Shown one piece after another: positions 23,337 to 34,886 of a stretch of DNA of 64,000 bases. This stretch comes from Desarmillaria ectypa. Lineage: Eukaryota; Basidiomycota; Agaricomycetes; Agaricales; Physalacriaceae. The notes beneath the pieces are model-generated. The model saw only the letters and a program-made list of their open reading frames with translations. It had not been told where the DNA came from and ran no database searches. Position 1 is the first letter of the stretch. Each line of letters begins with the position of its first letter. The DNA lies in the NCBI GenBank assembly GCA_030407005.1, contig JAUDYN010000013.1, positions 186,001-250,000 of the forward strand, written 5' to 3'. Position numbers and translations under genes: made by a program.

Positions 23337-25918
23337 ATGGCTTGCATGAGTCTCCTTGTCTTTTGCCTTAATATCCTGCAGGTTATCTCTGCGACGCAAG
23401 CAAAGATCGGGCCAAAAGGAGATCTTGTTATTTCTAATGCCGAAGTCGCGCCAGATGGCTTCTCTCGCATTGCGGCACTTGCTAATGGAGCCATCGATGG
23501 TGGCCTAATCAGCGGTACCAAGGTAGGGTTTTATTTTCACGGTCTTTCTTCGCGCGAACTGATCTCTGTAAAGGGCGACATTTTTGAAATAAACGTTGTC
23601 AACAATTTGACTGACAACACCACCTTGCAGAGCACTTCTATAGTATGTGCTTTAGACTTGGTCTTGACTTTTGATGACCTCCTTTCAGCATTGGCACGGA
23701 CTCTTCCAAAAAGGCAGTAATTGGGCTGACGGGCCGGCTTTTATAAATCAAGTAGTTTTTTAATAGTTGAGACCACTACTATTATTGCTAATTTCAACTA
23801 GTGTCCCATAGCCAAGGGGAGTTCTTTCTTGTATAGGTTCGACTCTGCTGGACAAGCAGGGACGTTTTGGTATCACTCTCACTTGTGTACGCTCTCTTCA
23901 AAAAGTGAAACTAGTTGACGAATATTGATCACAGTTTACGTAGCCACTCAGTACTGCGACGGCCTACGAGGGCCCTTCATCATATATGACCCTGAGGATC
24001 CTCACGCTGATCTCTATGATGTTGATGACGGTAAGACTATTTTCGTACCGTTTTTCAACGCTAACTGTGGTTGATAGAGTCAACAGTCCTGTCTCTCTCC
24101 GACTGGTATCATTCCCCCTCCAAGCAATCGAAATTCCCGTTCGTCAGAGGTGCTACTATTCCCGCCAGATACTCATTCAATGTTTAGTACGCCAGCTGCG
24201 ACATTAATCAACGGACTGGGAAGGTTAATTCGCACTCTGTTTCACTTTTGCTACGCGTTTTATTTACCGAAAAGGATAGATCCAACTCCAACCTTTTGTC
24301 AGATTTGTCCGTTATTTCTGTTGTTCTGGGAACGCGGTCTGTTTTGTTTTCTTCTCGTTATTGTACCACGCTGACATAGAAGAAATAGATATCGTTTTCG
24401 CATGATCAGTATGGCCTGCGGCGTCTCCTTCACCGTATCAGTACAAGGACATAATATGTTCGTATATTTTCACACCGTTTTCAAGATTTTTTTAACAGGG
24501 CCAATAGGACAATCATCGAAGCAGACGGTGTGAACCATGTACCTTACACAGTCAATCAAATTGAGATCTTTGCAGGTAAATCTTCGTCTCGAGGTTCTTC
24601 TCCAAATCCCTCTAAGCCAATCGTTCTCTCTAGGACAGCGTTATTCATTCGTTGTAAGAGTGTTTGCCTGATTTAAATAGATATCGTGACCTCACCTCCA
24701 GCCAGCTTACAGCAGACCAACCGGTCAACAACTATTGTAGGTCCGATTTGTTTCCCCTGTGTAACACCCTCATCTCTTGTCTCTTAGGGATTCGAGCTAC
24801 CCCCAGCGCGGGCTCGACAGGCTTTACCAATGGCATCAATTCCGCCATCCTTCGATATTCCGGCGCTGACGAGAAAGAGCCCGAAATCGAAACAACAGTG
24901 AGCGTATTGCCGATGAACGAGACCGACCTCGTGGTATGTGTGCTCCAGTTCTAATCCCACCCAACATACTCATGCGTTCGTCACGAACAGCCACTCGAGG
25001 ATCCTGGAGCTGTAGGTCCTATTTTCATTGCATGGGTCATTGTCATTAACATTTGTATAGCCTGGAGGTGCGGAAGTAGGGGGCGTAGATTATGCCCTAA
25101 ACTTGGTCTTCTCATTTGTACGTTGTGCTACTTCGCCAACTTATTAATACTTAATGTCATTTATAGACATCAGGAGGAAAGTTTAGAGTCAATGGGGCCA
25201 ATTTTATTCCGCCGAGCATGCCCGTGCTTCTCCAGATCTTAAGCGGGGCTCAGAATGCGAGCGATCTTCTGCCTGTCGGTTCTATATACTCTCTTCCATC
25301 AAATGCGACAATTGAGATTTCGATGCTTGGAGGTTCTGCCGGTGGAAGAGTAAGTACTGCCATCTTTGAATGCTATGCTTTCGTGTTTATTTATTCTAGC
25401 ATCCGTTCCATCTACACGGAGTGAGTCCCTCATAAGTTGTGCAGTTTGAAGTCGTTTCTAACTTATTACTAGCACGTATTTGATGTGGTCCGGAGTGCTG
25501 GCAGTTCAACATACAACTATAAGAACCCTGTTAGGCGTGATGTCGTCAACACGGGGAACAAAGGTGATAATGTAACCATCCGGTTCAGGACGGATAACCC
25601 TGGACCGTGGTTCCTGCACTGGTATCGCTCAAACCATTTCAATCATGTTGTGAAAACTGACACCTTTCTTGCAGTCATATTGATTGGCATCTAGAAGCGT
25701 GGGTCGTTTAGTTTTTGAACATGGATGTTGTGTTGAGTAATTTGAGCTCCAGCGGTCTCGCAGTGATTTTTGCTGAAGATACGGGAAATTGGGGCAGTGT
25801 TATAAACCCCACCGGTACAGACGTTCCCTTATCGCAGAGTCCGTGCTTATGACGCTTCGTAGATCAATGGGATGACCTGTGTCCTACATATAATAGTTTG
25901 ACGCCAGAAGACCTATGA
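23337..25918 (+). CDS. Laccase (multicopper oxidase), about 20 introns
   Basis: Secreted phenol oxidase (EC 1.10.3.2): four one-electron oxidations of phenolic substrates coupled to reduction of O2 to water. A signal peptide ([22 protein letters not shown]) is followed by the mature start [20 protein letters not shown]. All four copper signatures are readable after splicing: L1 [19 protein letters not shown]2 [21 protein letters not shown]3 HPFHLHG, L4 [19 protein letters not shown]. The residue ten after the T1 cysteine is Leu, the class usually associated with intermediate to high redox potential. The protein ends SLTPEDL at the TGA at 25916-25918, about 510 residues, normal for the family. 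The exons are unusually many and short: L3 alone sits in a 21-nt exon bounded by introns near 25351-25399 and 25421-25473. Every join keeps the frame, so I consider the gene intact. Nothing in the neighbourhood looks co-regulated. Confidence 0.88.
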
Positions 25919-27488
25919 TTTCGCATCCCCCTCAGTCCCGAAAATGTCCTGTTATCAGGGCAATTCCCCTCTTTTGCATGCCTCTTATGGTACGACCTGA
26001 TACATAACTTTATGCTTTATATTTGTATGGTTCTTGGCCGCACTATATCGTTACCTTAACATATACATATGGGACAATCATTCAGCGCTACACTAACAGT
26101 CGTGCTGTCCTGGCATGTTCCGTTGGGTGCGACGGAGACAGATACAAAGTAATTTCTTCGTAGGCGGTAAAAATTTCAACCCAGTGATGATGTCTCGAGG
26201 CTGAGGCGGCTGTTATGGTCAGTAAGTCTGAAAAAATCAAACTCGAGTTGGATTTCGGCAGGAGGGTAAGCGTGTAAGTAAGCGGAAGGCGGTTGGAGAG
26301 TGCACAGCAAGACGCAATGTTCCCTTTAAACCTAACTTGTAGCGTCAAAGCTGACCGAGTCTTGTCTTGGTAATTGACAACTTGAAGTATGCTAGAACCA
26401 TGATTGATCCACAAGTGATCGACCACAACTCAGTGGACTACGTATGTATATCTTCTCAAATATTCTCAGGATGTTGCCGAAGTATCGTAGATACGAGATA
26501 ATCAATAATAGATATTTCCTCAGTAGCCAAAGGCGGTGCACATGATGATCAGACTGATTTGATTACTATGTTGAAGATGTTTTGACTTGAGACAACGGCG
26601 CCGCCCGATCATTTTATAGGAATCATACAAGAACATAGGCGCTATATTCATCATCCATATTGTAAATAATACCGCGCAGCGCTTACTGAGTTGGAATGAC
26701 TCCTGCTTGACTGCAACTTTCGAGGCAATGTCCGAGATGCTGGCAGTGCAAGAGGTGTCAAGATTCAAGACCGCATATGTCGGACCATAGGCATTGAATT
26801 TCTGCAAGAAAGCATTCAGACACACATGAGCCTAGTTCCTCTGTGTTCACTGTTTTTGAATGGACGAAAGGAAGACGCGTCGGCGTGTTTACATAAAGCA
26901 AGTGACCATGGAAGTCACGACCCCGTACTCCTTATTTGCGGGAACTTCCGCATTTCAACAACCCTTTCTTCCCGCTCTCCAGCATTTTTTGTCCCTTAAG
27001 CTGTATTTAAAGATTACGAATGTCGACATAACATCAAGCTAATGGAGTATCTGTTTATGCTGTTTCCACCTCGTCTCAGTCGATTTGCGTAACTCCGGAA
27101 TTTTTCAAATCCTTCTCTTGGGCCTTGGCGACACACACTGCAACATATTCAACAGAAACAGCTTAAAGGCACAAATATTGTTGACCCCCGAGGCCGTATT
27201 TGGCGCCTGTCGTTCTGCGGGGTTTTGAGCATGCAACTATGTATCATGCATGAATCATGAGGCGCTCGCTACGTTTCCCTCGATGAACATTTTATGATGA
27301 TGATTTACTGCTCATGCTTCTTTGTCACTATGTCACCCTGGATATTCGACCCCTGCAACTAGCCAATCAGCTTGTATACATCGCATTTTGAGGATATAAA
27401 TCAAGAAAAAGGCCAACGACGAATCTTCGTCATTTTTATCTGGAGTATCAGGTTACACTCAGAATCTTCCAGTTGTCTTACGTTTGTT
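25919..27488. other. Intergenic, no supported gene
   Basis: Minus-strand open frames at 26088-26426 and 26520-26825 are the largest here. Neither shows a recognisable domain or good splice context. Confidence 0.4.
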
Positions 27489-27905
27489 ATGCCCGCAACG
27501 AAGTTCTTCACATTGTTTAAGGGAGTTGTTGTTCACTCTTTCAAGGAATTCAGGTGTGCTCTTTATTTGATCTCCCGTCTTTCTCTCAGGAGTTTCTAAG
27601 ACATGAGTTCGTAGGGACTTGTCACGGGTCGACCCCATCGAGACACCGGTGCACAGCAGTAAGTTTTGAACAAGCTTTCACCTACATTCAATATATCGTC
27701 TAACGAGAAATTCCAGCGCCACGACCGACACTAGGTGATCGAAATATCCAACTTGCCTCGTCCTGACATTGATACAAACTTCTTTGATAGCTTCGTATCT
27801 AGGGGACAAGGTAGCCAGAACTGTGGCAGGCCTAAGCCTCGAGGTAGTCGAGGCCGTTCACAGCGGCCTGGTGTCATCCCTGGATCTGCACCCATAAAAG
27901 GATAG
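27489..27905 (+). CDS. Small protein of an unrecognised family, paralogue of 29716-30099
   Basis: Exons 27489-27553, 27601-27658 and 27735-27905 join in frame to 97 residues. Exon 1 encodes MPATKFFTLFKGVVVHSFKEF, an amphipathic-looking hydrophobic/basic segment. The last exon ends in an Arg/Gly/Ser/Gln-rich stretch (CGRPKPRGSRGRSQ) and RPGVIPGSAPIKG. The downstream gene at 29716 has the same first-exon pattern (TLFK-x-VVV-x-SFKEF) and the same C-terminal motif RPGVIPGSAP. The middle parts are not conserved, and exon 2 of this copy (HEFVGTCHGSTPS) is the least certain. No cleavable signal peptide is obvious and I know no family with this motif. Conservation of the two ends across introns argues for a translated protein. 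Confidence 0.55.
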
Positions 27906-28566
27906 ACCCAAGAATTACGGCCAACTTCTTTTCCACATAAAGTATCCCTGAATTTGTACTCCCGTTTCCAATGAGCATGCACTTCGCACTATAAATTTAC
28001 GTCGTGCATTCCGGTAATGATGTAGTCTAAATGAACGGGACAGATATTTATCGTGAGTTTTGCGACCGATTCTGGGCTTTGAAGGGAGTTCACCGAGGTA
28101 TCCCATAGCTATATTCATTGGTATTAGTAATCCTATATTCCGACGATTGACTGGAGATAACTACGTCCGGGGTTGTTTCTGTTTTAATCCGAGAGAAATG
28201 ACATTTTCGTCGTCTCAACCTTGACACCAAGAATGTTGTTTTAGGTCAATTATTAAATAGGCCCTGTAGCTCGGGCCTGGCAAACTTTTGATGCGGCGTG
28301 GAAGCACATGGATCTTATCAACGACAAATTTAAAAGAAGATACAGCGCCTGCAGAATCGGCATCTCAACACCAGACATGGTACAAGTGATTGTGATCGTA
28401 GGCGCCGCTCAAGAAGACGCTTCACTCGGCAAATGAGACGGCGCCGCAGTGAGTCACCTACTTACTAGAGCGTTTATTCGACCAGGAGTGACGCGTCACT
28501 TGAATATCAGGAAGACGTCAATTGAGTATACTCCAACGGCAGATCGAGGCACGCTAAGTTCTACGA
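27906..28566. other. Intergenic between small gene and solo LTR
   Basis: No gene recognised. Confidence 0.4.
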
Positions 28567-28571
28567 GTCCT

Positions 28572-28788
28572 TGTTGGAATCCCAGGTGTTGCGCAGGGTA
28601 GAATCCAGGCTAGTATAGCCAGATGTAAAGAAATTGTTATTCTATGGCTCCTACAGAGCTCATATTTATCCTCCTTCACACTAGAATCTAGAATGTACTA
28701 CAACTTTCTACTCCTCTCTTGCTTACTCACCGACTCTCGGCATGATGCTGAATTGCTCCTTCTAGAACTTTCCGGCAAAGTCCCAACA
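28572..28788 (-). mobile_element. Solo LTR (Copia-type), 217 bp, TSD gtcct
   Basis: Starts TGTTGGAATCCCAGG and ends TCCCAACA on the plus strand, flanked by the 5-bp duplication gtcct (28567-28571 and 28789-28793). In reverse orientation it aligns along its length with the LTR at 54285-54484, which differs mostly by CpG-to-TpG/CpA changes. No internal domain remains. Confidence 0.85.
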
Positions 28789-29018
28789 GTCCTTGTTGGT
28801 GAAGTCCTGTTCGACACCCAGGTGAATAACGGCCCGCCCATGACGTCGGAGACTCGGACTAGTCCGCACGGCCAGTTGTTTCAACGTGTCATGCGTTACA
28901 ACCCTCCCTCCGCTTTCATTTTTCTGTCGGCGGTTGACTTGTCTTCTTGGCCATTCTTTATGGATATCTGCTTTCATCTTTGATGGACTTCTGCACGATA
29001 AATAACCTGGTTTCTACG

Positions 29019-29266
29019 TGTTGGGATTTGAGAGTTGAGCCGAGATGATGGCAATCCGGCATCATGCCGAACTTGCTGATTAAGAGAGAAATATTAGGAA
29101 AGTTGTAGAACATTCTAGTAAATTAGTATTTAGTATATAAGTAGGTACAGTAGTGTACATCTGCATGCGTTTGCAGAGCTCAGCCAAGCGCAATACTATT
29201 GGCCTGACACCGCGCATGTACTAACTGGGAACGAACTGATCTATTCATCCCCCGTTTTTCACAACA
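29019..29266 (+). mobile_element. Solo LTR (Copia-type), 248 bp, TSD ctacg
   Basis: Starts TGTTGGGATTTGAG and ends CACAACA, flanked by ctacg on both sides (29014-29018 and 29267-29271). It is an inverted, nearly identical copy of 18642-18889. Only about 230 bp separate it from the other solo LTR. Confidence 0.88.
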
Positions 29267-29271
29267 CTACG

Positions 29272-29715
29272 GTTACTAGCGACAAAGTTGCGAGTAACGA
29301 TCAGCAGTCTCCTTCATTTACTTCTAACTATGCTCTGCTTTTACGATAATTTGGTGGATAACAAATACCGGACTTTCCTCCTGGAGATTAGAATTGAGTC
29401 TGACATACTGAATGCTCTCCCACGACTACTCGTGGAGACTGAGCGTATCTCCTTGTCGACGGCCAACTGAGCTCGCATAAGCCATTGGCTCAGTTTGGCA
29501 GTAGCCTCCCCTATATTGATATGGTTTCATGATACAGTCGTGGCTCAGCATCTTCATTTGACATTTATTACAGCTAAAATGGCAGATCTAACTCTATCTG
29601 GAGTTCCTCTGACCATGCTCGAAACTCCGACCCTAGTTCCGTGCGATGCAATGATATAAGCTCGATCTAGAATCCTAGCCATCCCTTCACTTATTTCCCA
29701 CTTCCTAGGGTCAGT
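29272..29715. other. Intergenic before the second small gene
   Basis: No gene recognised. This is the promoter side of the gene at 29716. Confidence 0.35.
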
Positions 29716-30099
29716 ATGTCGTCCCTTACGCTCTTCAAGCAAGTCGTGGTGCAATCCTTCAAAGAATTTTCGTACGCGCTTCTATTGTTCTCGCAGATAT
29801 ATTTTTCTTACGTTCAAACCTGCAGTGATTTTATCAAGCCTGACTCCGGTTCTCAAGATGAGTCTCCCAATGAAAGGTGGGTACACTTATTTGCTCGACC
29901 ATGTCCCCCTCTGATGGTTTTTCGAAGTCGGAGGAGTTCTAGCAGGTGAACCATCAGGTTTTGTCGCATGTATCGATATTAATTTCAGATTTTTAGCCGC
30001 TCCAACCCACCAGGTGGAGAAAACTCTCACCATGTGTCGAGAGGTACCAAGGCATTGAGACCTGGGGTCATTCCTGGGTCCGCACCCGTCAAATCCTGA
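29716..30099 (+). CDS. Small protein of an unrecognised family, paralogue of 27489-27905
   Basis: Exons 29716-29771, 29826-29876 and 29997-30099 join exactly in frame to 69 residues, with GT-AG introns of 54 and 120 nt. The N-terminus is MSSLTLFKQVVVQSFKEF, then a short acidic/Ser-rich middle (SGSQDESPNES), then NPPGGENSHHVSRG and the C-terminal motif RPGVIPGSAPVKS before TGA. The two ends match the paralogue 2 kb upstream; the middle differs in length and sequence. The first 18 residues alternate hydrophobic and polar as an amphipathic helix would. No signal peptide, membrane segment, CAAX box or Cys pattern is present, so it does not look like a fungal pheromone precursor or a hydrophobin. 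Its function is unknown. Confidence 0.6.
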
Positions 30100-31182
30100 G
30101 AGCCGCCGCTCATCCCATGTTTTGATTAATATTTTTCAATAATAGACGAGCGTCTGAAGCAAAGCAGATAGGACATAGTGTCATCGGGAGAGCCTACGTC
30201 ATTTGATTGAGCGGGAAGGCGCAAGGAGTTGTGCACCATGGGCACCAACTCCAGTATATGCCGTACGCTATCGAAGTGGTAGTCACAGTCCAGAAATCTA
30301 GTCTGATACTCGAATAACTGTAAAATTCTTACATGGTGCTGAACCATTTCCTCGAATACGAATTATATGAATAGCAGCAGCGCTTGAAAAATAGCAGAAA
30401 GCTGTTGCTATACGAGGCATTGGTGAAACGTACTTCCAGTAAGTTCAAGATATGTATTGACTGCAGCTGTATGAGGCATCAAGATTCAATTACGTTTAAT
30501 ATACGATAGACAACCCGTAAAAGGATGTTTCAGAGACTCGCAATTTTGATGGTGCGATTACAGCTATAGGGATATATCTCTACCGAGATGATAGCATATT
30601 GGTTATATGTATGGAGTTCGCCGATGAACAAGCCTCATCCTGGTTTGACCCTTGGGCAGACGATCAGCGTGTGCAGTGGTAAGTGTATCCCCCAAATATC
30701 ACATGACCCGGAGTCAGCAGGTAATGGTCTTGAACGTCGCCAATGACTGAGTTATAACTGTTATTTTACGGGAAATGAGCCCCACATGCCTAAGTTACTG
30801 ATATCAGGCTCTCGTGATGTAGAAGTCAGATGTAAACGTATGACCGGGAGGGTCACAAGAGATGATAACGACAATGGGAGGCATATGTACTAAATCGTTG
30901 TATATGTGGAATATTGTTGACCCTGTGGCTGTGTGAGCTGACACGATGTCCGGTTAGCCCGAGTTCTGCTGAGTAAAGGATGAGTAAAGGATTATTAAGA
31001 GAAAGAAAGTACTAGAAGATACAGAATGGTATTTAAGTATCGAGATTTCGTAGTATACCTCACTCGTTTGCCCTTCAGCAAACATGAATTCGTTCTATTC
31101 TAACTCGCTAGGCAAACGTGCCTGATCACGCGGTGCGGTGTTATCCAACAGAGCATAGTCTGTGCTAGTCTATTGGTCAGCC
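30100..31182. other. Intergenic, nothing recognised
   Basis: Short direct repeat gagtaaaggat near 30972-30993. No supported gene; the minus-strand frame at 30126-30347 has no recognisable content. Confidence 0.4.
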
Positions 31183-31960
31183 TTAAACGGGTAATGCGTT
31201 CCAAAGGTGGTTCGGTCTGGCGCAGAGAATGAGACATGTGTAGACGATTCTTTCCATGAACATCACAAACAAAGCTTGTGCAGCCCAGGAAAGTGACAAC
31301 AAAAGCAGGGCGCTACTTCTGGCATCTAAGACCGCCATCCTACTTGGAAACTTCCGGTTGCATATGCCGTTCCAGGATACGTCGCTTCCATACAATAAAG
31401 TTGGATATTGAGAGTGATGTTGGAGCGGGTATCTCCCGCAATCACAATAGTAACAACGGGTTCCTAGCCAAAACGATGTGTTGTAGCTACCATCGTCACC
31501 CTTCCGTCATCGTGCATCTCAACTCCATCGACATTTATGGGGTTGAGATCTTAAGACAGCCATCTATGGGCTAAATCGTGCGTTGTTTGTCGAATAATGC
31601 TACCGACGCGGACGTGATGGCCCATAGGGTCCCCGCAATCTTTTTATCTGGTTCGCGTTCGACATTATCCCTGATAATATCGGGTCGGCGTCTGTGGGCA
31701 TTCTCCTTTCCAGACGCCATCGAATGAGAAGGTTACGTGACCGTAGTGGTCCACGTAGAACTTCGCCTCTCTCCATCTGAGCTCAATCGGAATGTTGGGT
31801 CGAGACGATCAACATCCCAGGAATTGCCACTTAATGATTTTGAGTATGTCACGATGGAGATAAATGATTGGCATTCCCTTCATGTTCTGATTGAAAGGCC
31901 ATCACATGTCGCAGACAGCATTAATAGCGCAAGCACTGAAGCCCAGATAGGGTAGAGGCC
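31183..31960 (-). pseudogene. Degenerate coding relic, family not recognised
   Basis: The minus strand carries two protein-like stretches in the same style: IPIELRWREAKFYVDHYGHV and TFSFDGVWKG (about 31795-31695), then LNPINVDGVEMHDDGRVTMV and, after an in-frame TAG where Trp would fit, EPVVTIVIAGDTRSNITLNI (about 31550-31400). A hydrophobic segment resembling a signal anchor (WASVLALLMLSATC) lies upstream near 31940 in another frame. The alternating polar/hydrophobic pattern suggests a beta-rich secreted protein. Stops and frame changes indicate decay. I do not recognise the family. Confidence 0.3.
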
Positions 31961-33177
31961 TCGTATCACCAAGCTTAACACATTCGGAAAGAACGTCCTA
32001 AGGTCGGTGAGGGATGCACGGCGAGGTTAAACAGACTTTACATCCACAATGCCATTCGTAGTTATATTAAGAGCTGTGCCATGATGAACGCAACCCTAGT
32101 TACAGGATTGCCTACTTTGAGCATCAGAACATGGAATCGTACTACTTGGACAGCCATCATTCGAGAAGGAGTGATAGTAGGAAGGACGGCTGTGGGTTTC
32201 TCCAATGTGAAGGACTCACCTGGGCATTTGGAGATCAAAACATGCGTGGAAAATTTAACAAACAATGACGCACGAGTATACTATAGATTTTTTTACCTTG
32301 CTATATCTCATAGTATGTTGCCCCAACAGAATGTAGCTCTGAAGAGTTTCATGGACACTAAGCAACATGTCAAGGGAAAAGCGTACCATCAGACTTCTTG
32401 CCTACATAAGAGGCTATCATGTAGGCAAATATGAAATGTCGTGCGGCTTCTGCATCTAATCTCGAGCTGCAGCTGACAAAGCCACAAGTATTTGGGGCTA
32501 TCTGTGGACAAAAGCCTCATTGGCAAGGATCATTCGTGATGAGGAAAGTATACTATGGGATAATTTGATAAGCTATTTCTTGGATACTTCAGGAATATTA
32601 ATGTACGTCAAGCGCCCACAGCGTTAACACTATGTTGGTTGGAGCGATCCGCCGTCAAGAACCTCCAGCTAATAGTCTTCGTTTGGTCTTGGTTTTCAGA
32701 GTTGACGTCTATCAAAGGCATTTACGGGCTTTGTATTGATATCTAGATTTGATCTGGTGGAGGGTTAACCATTAATAGTATAAATTTTGAACAGAATTCA
32801 TGCGCACCGGTGGCACCGAGCACGAGCTAATAGTTGCGAAAACATCAAGAAAATTTAAAGTTACCAGTAGAAGGAATAGTGCCTATCCAATTGCTAGATG
32901 CCCCATTTCGACTGTATGAGCGGGTGAAACCATGGTAAGAAAGTTCGAACTGTGAGAATTCATGATGTGTTCTGTCTCTTCTCCAAATATGATGTACAAA
33001 GTGTACCAGAGAGAGTGAGGGTTAGAAGCTGGCGAGGTTTCATTAGCCAGCTTATAGCTACTTAAATACAACCATTGTACCTATAGTAATAACTAACCTG
33101 TACATAGTCCAGGAAACACATAGCTAATTAAATGCTGTACTGTTGTAAAAAAACAGGGGAGAGGGTTGGGTGACTGA
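31961..33177. other. Intergenic, nothing recognised
   Basis: The open frame at 32081-32434 has no domain I recognise. No splicing that extends it was found. Confidence 0.35.
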
Positions 33178-34886
33178 TCATTCAAGAAGAGTTAAATAAG
33201 ATACACCTCGATCAGATGTGTAAAAGCACTTAGTGGTGCAAAAAGCCTGGCGGCTGCCGTTCTTGCGAGAGTTAAGCGGTCTACTACTTCCTTGGAGCAT
33301 GGTATGATATGGAAACACTCCAGAGCGCTTCAAAGTCACCTTCCTTGAGAAATGTCTTCCCCTAATATCACATCGGAGAGAGCATGTTCCCACCCTGTTG
33401 TCCGTTCCTCAAATTTGAGGAGAAGATTAAAAACTACGGTTTCCTTCCCAAGGCGCCTTTTCTCTCTCTCTTCCAAGTTCTCACTGTTTAAATATTAATA
33501 AGCCGGGTGCAGCACTCAAACTCAATCGGGACAAAAGCCAAGGATGTACGTATCAGAGTGTGAGGATATGCAACGTTGACTTCTTACTACCCAGCTGCCG
33601 ATTTCATATCTACCAGCTTGAAACGCGGTAAGCTTGATTTTCTCTCTCGACAACAAACAACCTAATAAATGAAATCCACGTACGATCGGAATTGACAATC
33701 TCCTTCGTCGCGCATCAGACATAGCATTCATATATACGAGGGTGTTCGGGTTGAAGAAATCCACTTTGCTCCTGACGAGCCCACTCATCCCGTTTCATTG
33801 ACTTGGAGCAAATTTAATGGGATGCGGGGAGAGGTGTCATTTAATTGGCTTATTGACGCTTCTGGAAGGAATGTATTAATTCCATAAGATACCTAAAGAA
33901 TAGGACTTCCAACAAGTCCCTTAAGAACATTGCAGTATGAGAATATTGGACCGGTGCTGGACGTTACGTGCCGGAGACAAATAGGGAGAATGCACCATCG
34001 GTTTGAGGCTTTGACTAGCAAGTAGCAGATTCGTTCTCCTCCCTTATGACTCTCATTTTGCGTTCCAGATGAGGCAGATATCCAAAGAGCACCGGAGCTA
34101 ATTAAGCTACCGGGAAATGTGGAATTTGAAGGGAAGCTCATGTCTTCCGGTGACTACAGCTATCATGTATCAGAATATGCCGGCTCTCACTTTCGTGTTT
34201 CTGGGGATCCTGGAGGTAAGTCGTCCAATTTTCGGTAGATAGTTCAAGCTAACATTTAGTTCTGTAGCTTTCATTGACCCATTCTTCTCATCCGGTATCC
34301 ACTTAGCATTTACCGGTGGATTGTCTGCGGCCAGTACTATAGCCACCTCTATACGAGAGCACTGTACTGAAGTGGAGGCCAGCGAGTTCCACACCTCGAA
34401 AATAACGACTGCTTTTACACGGTGACAATTTCACAAAAATGCGCACGTCCGACCCGTCAAGAGAGCCTTGACAGGGCAATTCTTTCTCTTAGACTTGGTA
34501 ATTCTCCGCCATTTCTACCATCTGAATTTCGTGTGCTAAGCAATTGCTTTGTAGTCATTCAAGGATGCGCGGATGTCGATGAAAATCTCACAAAGGAAGA
34601 GCTTCAGAACACGCTCGATTTCTGCGAAAACGTCCTCGAAACTGACCAGCCTGAAACAAATGGTGGTGCAGTAGTTCAATAACAAGGTGATCTGGTCGGT
34701 CCGGGAGGGGTCTCTCTGGACACAGGTGCTGGAGCAGACATGGACCCGAAGCGCGCACAGTTTGAAATCAATGCATTAAATTCACTGCAGGAGATGAATG
34801 GCTACAAGAGAAATTTCGGAACGGAGATCATCAATGGGCTCTATGTTGAGATGGAACAAGGGATGTTGGGTCTCGTGCGTGCATAA
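33178..34886 (+). pseudogene. Flavin-dependent halogenase pseudogene
   Basis: Fungal FAD-dependent halogenases chlorinate or brominate activated aromatic carbons of natural products, using reduced flavin, O2 and halide. Nearly the whole family profile is readable, in broken frames. It begins with an eroded FAD-binding start (GGAKSLAAAVLAR, about 33235-33275), then YHIGESM, YGFLPK, PGAALKLN and ADFISTSLKR. In the middle are EGVRVEEIHFAP, FNWLIDASGRN, YLKNR and SLKNIAV-stop-EYWTGAGRYVPETN. The C-terminal half has KLPGNVEFEGKLMSSGDYSY, FIDPFFSSGIHLAFTGGLSA, LTKEELQNTLDFCENV and LGLVRA at 34886. At least three in-frame stops (TGA where Trp is expected in AVWEYW; TAA just before YHIGES) and about three frameshifts disrupt it, and one acceptor is lost. 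The C-terminal third is the best preserved. It ends about 1.1 kb before the NRPS-like gene, same strand. Confidence 0.82.

Noticed and set aside
28693..28983. 96-codon frame starting MYYNFLLLSCLL that looks like a signal peptide
   Set aside because: It begins inside the solo LTR at 28572-28788. A similar antisense peptide comes from the LTR at 54285, so it is repeat sequence.
17223..30099. Small genes as mating-pheromone or ribosomal-peptide toxin precursors
   Set aside because: No CAAX terminus, no conserved leader/core/follower arrangement of known fungal cyclic-peptide precursors, and no cysteine pattern.
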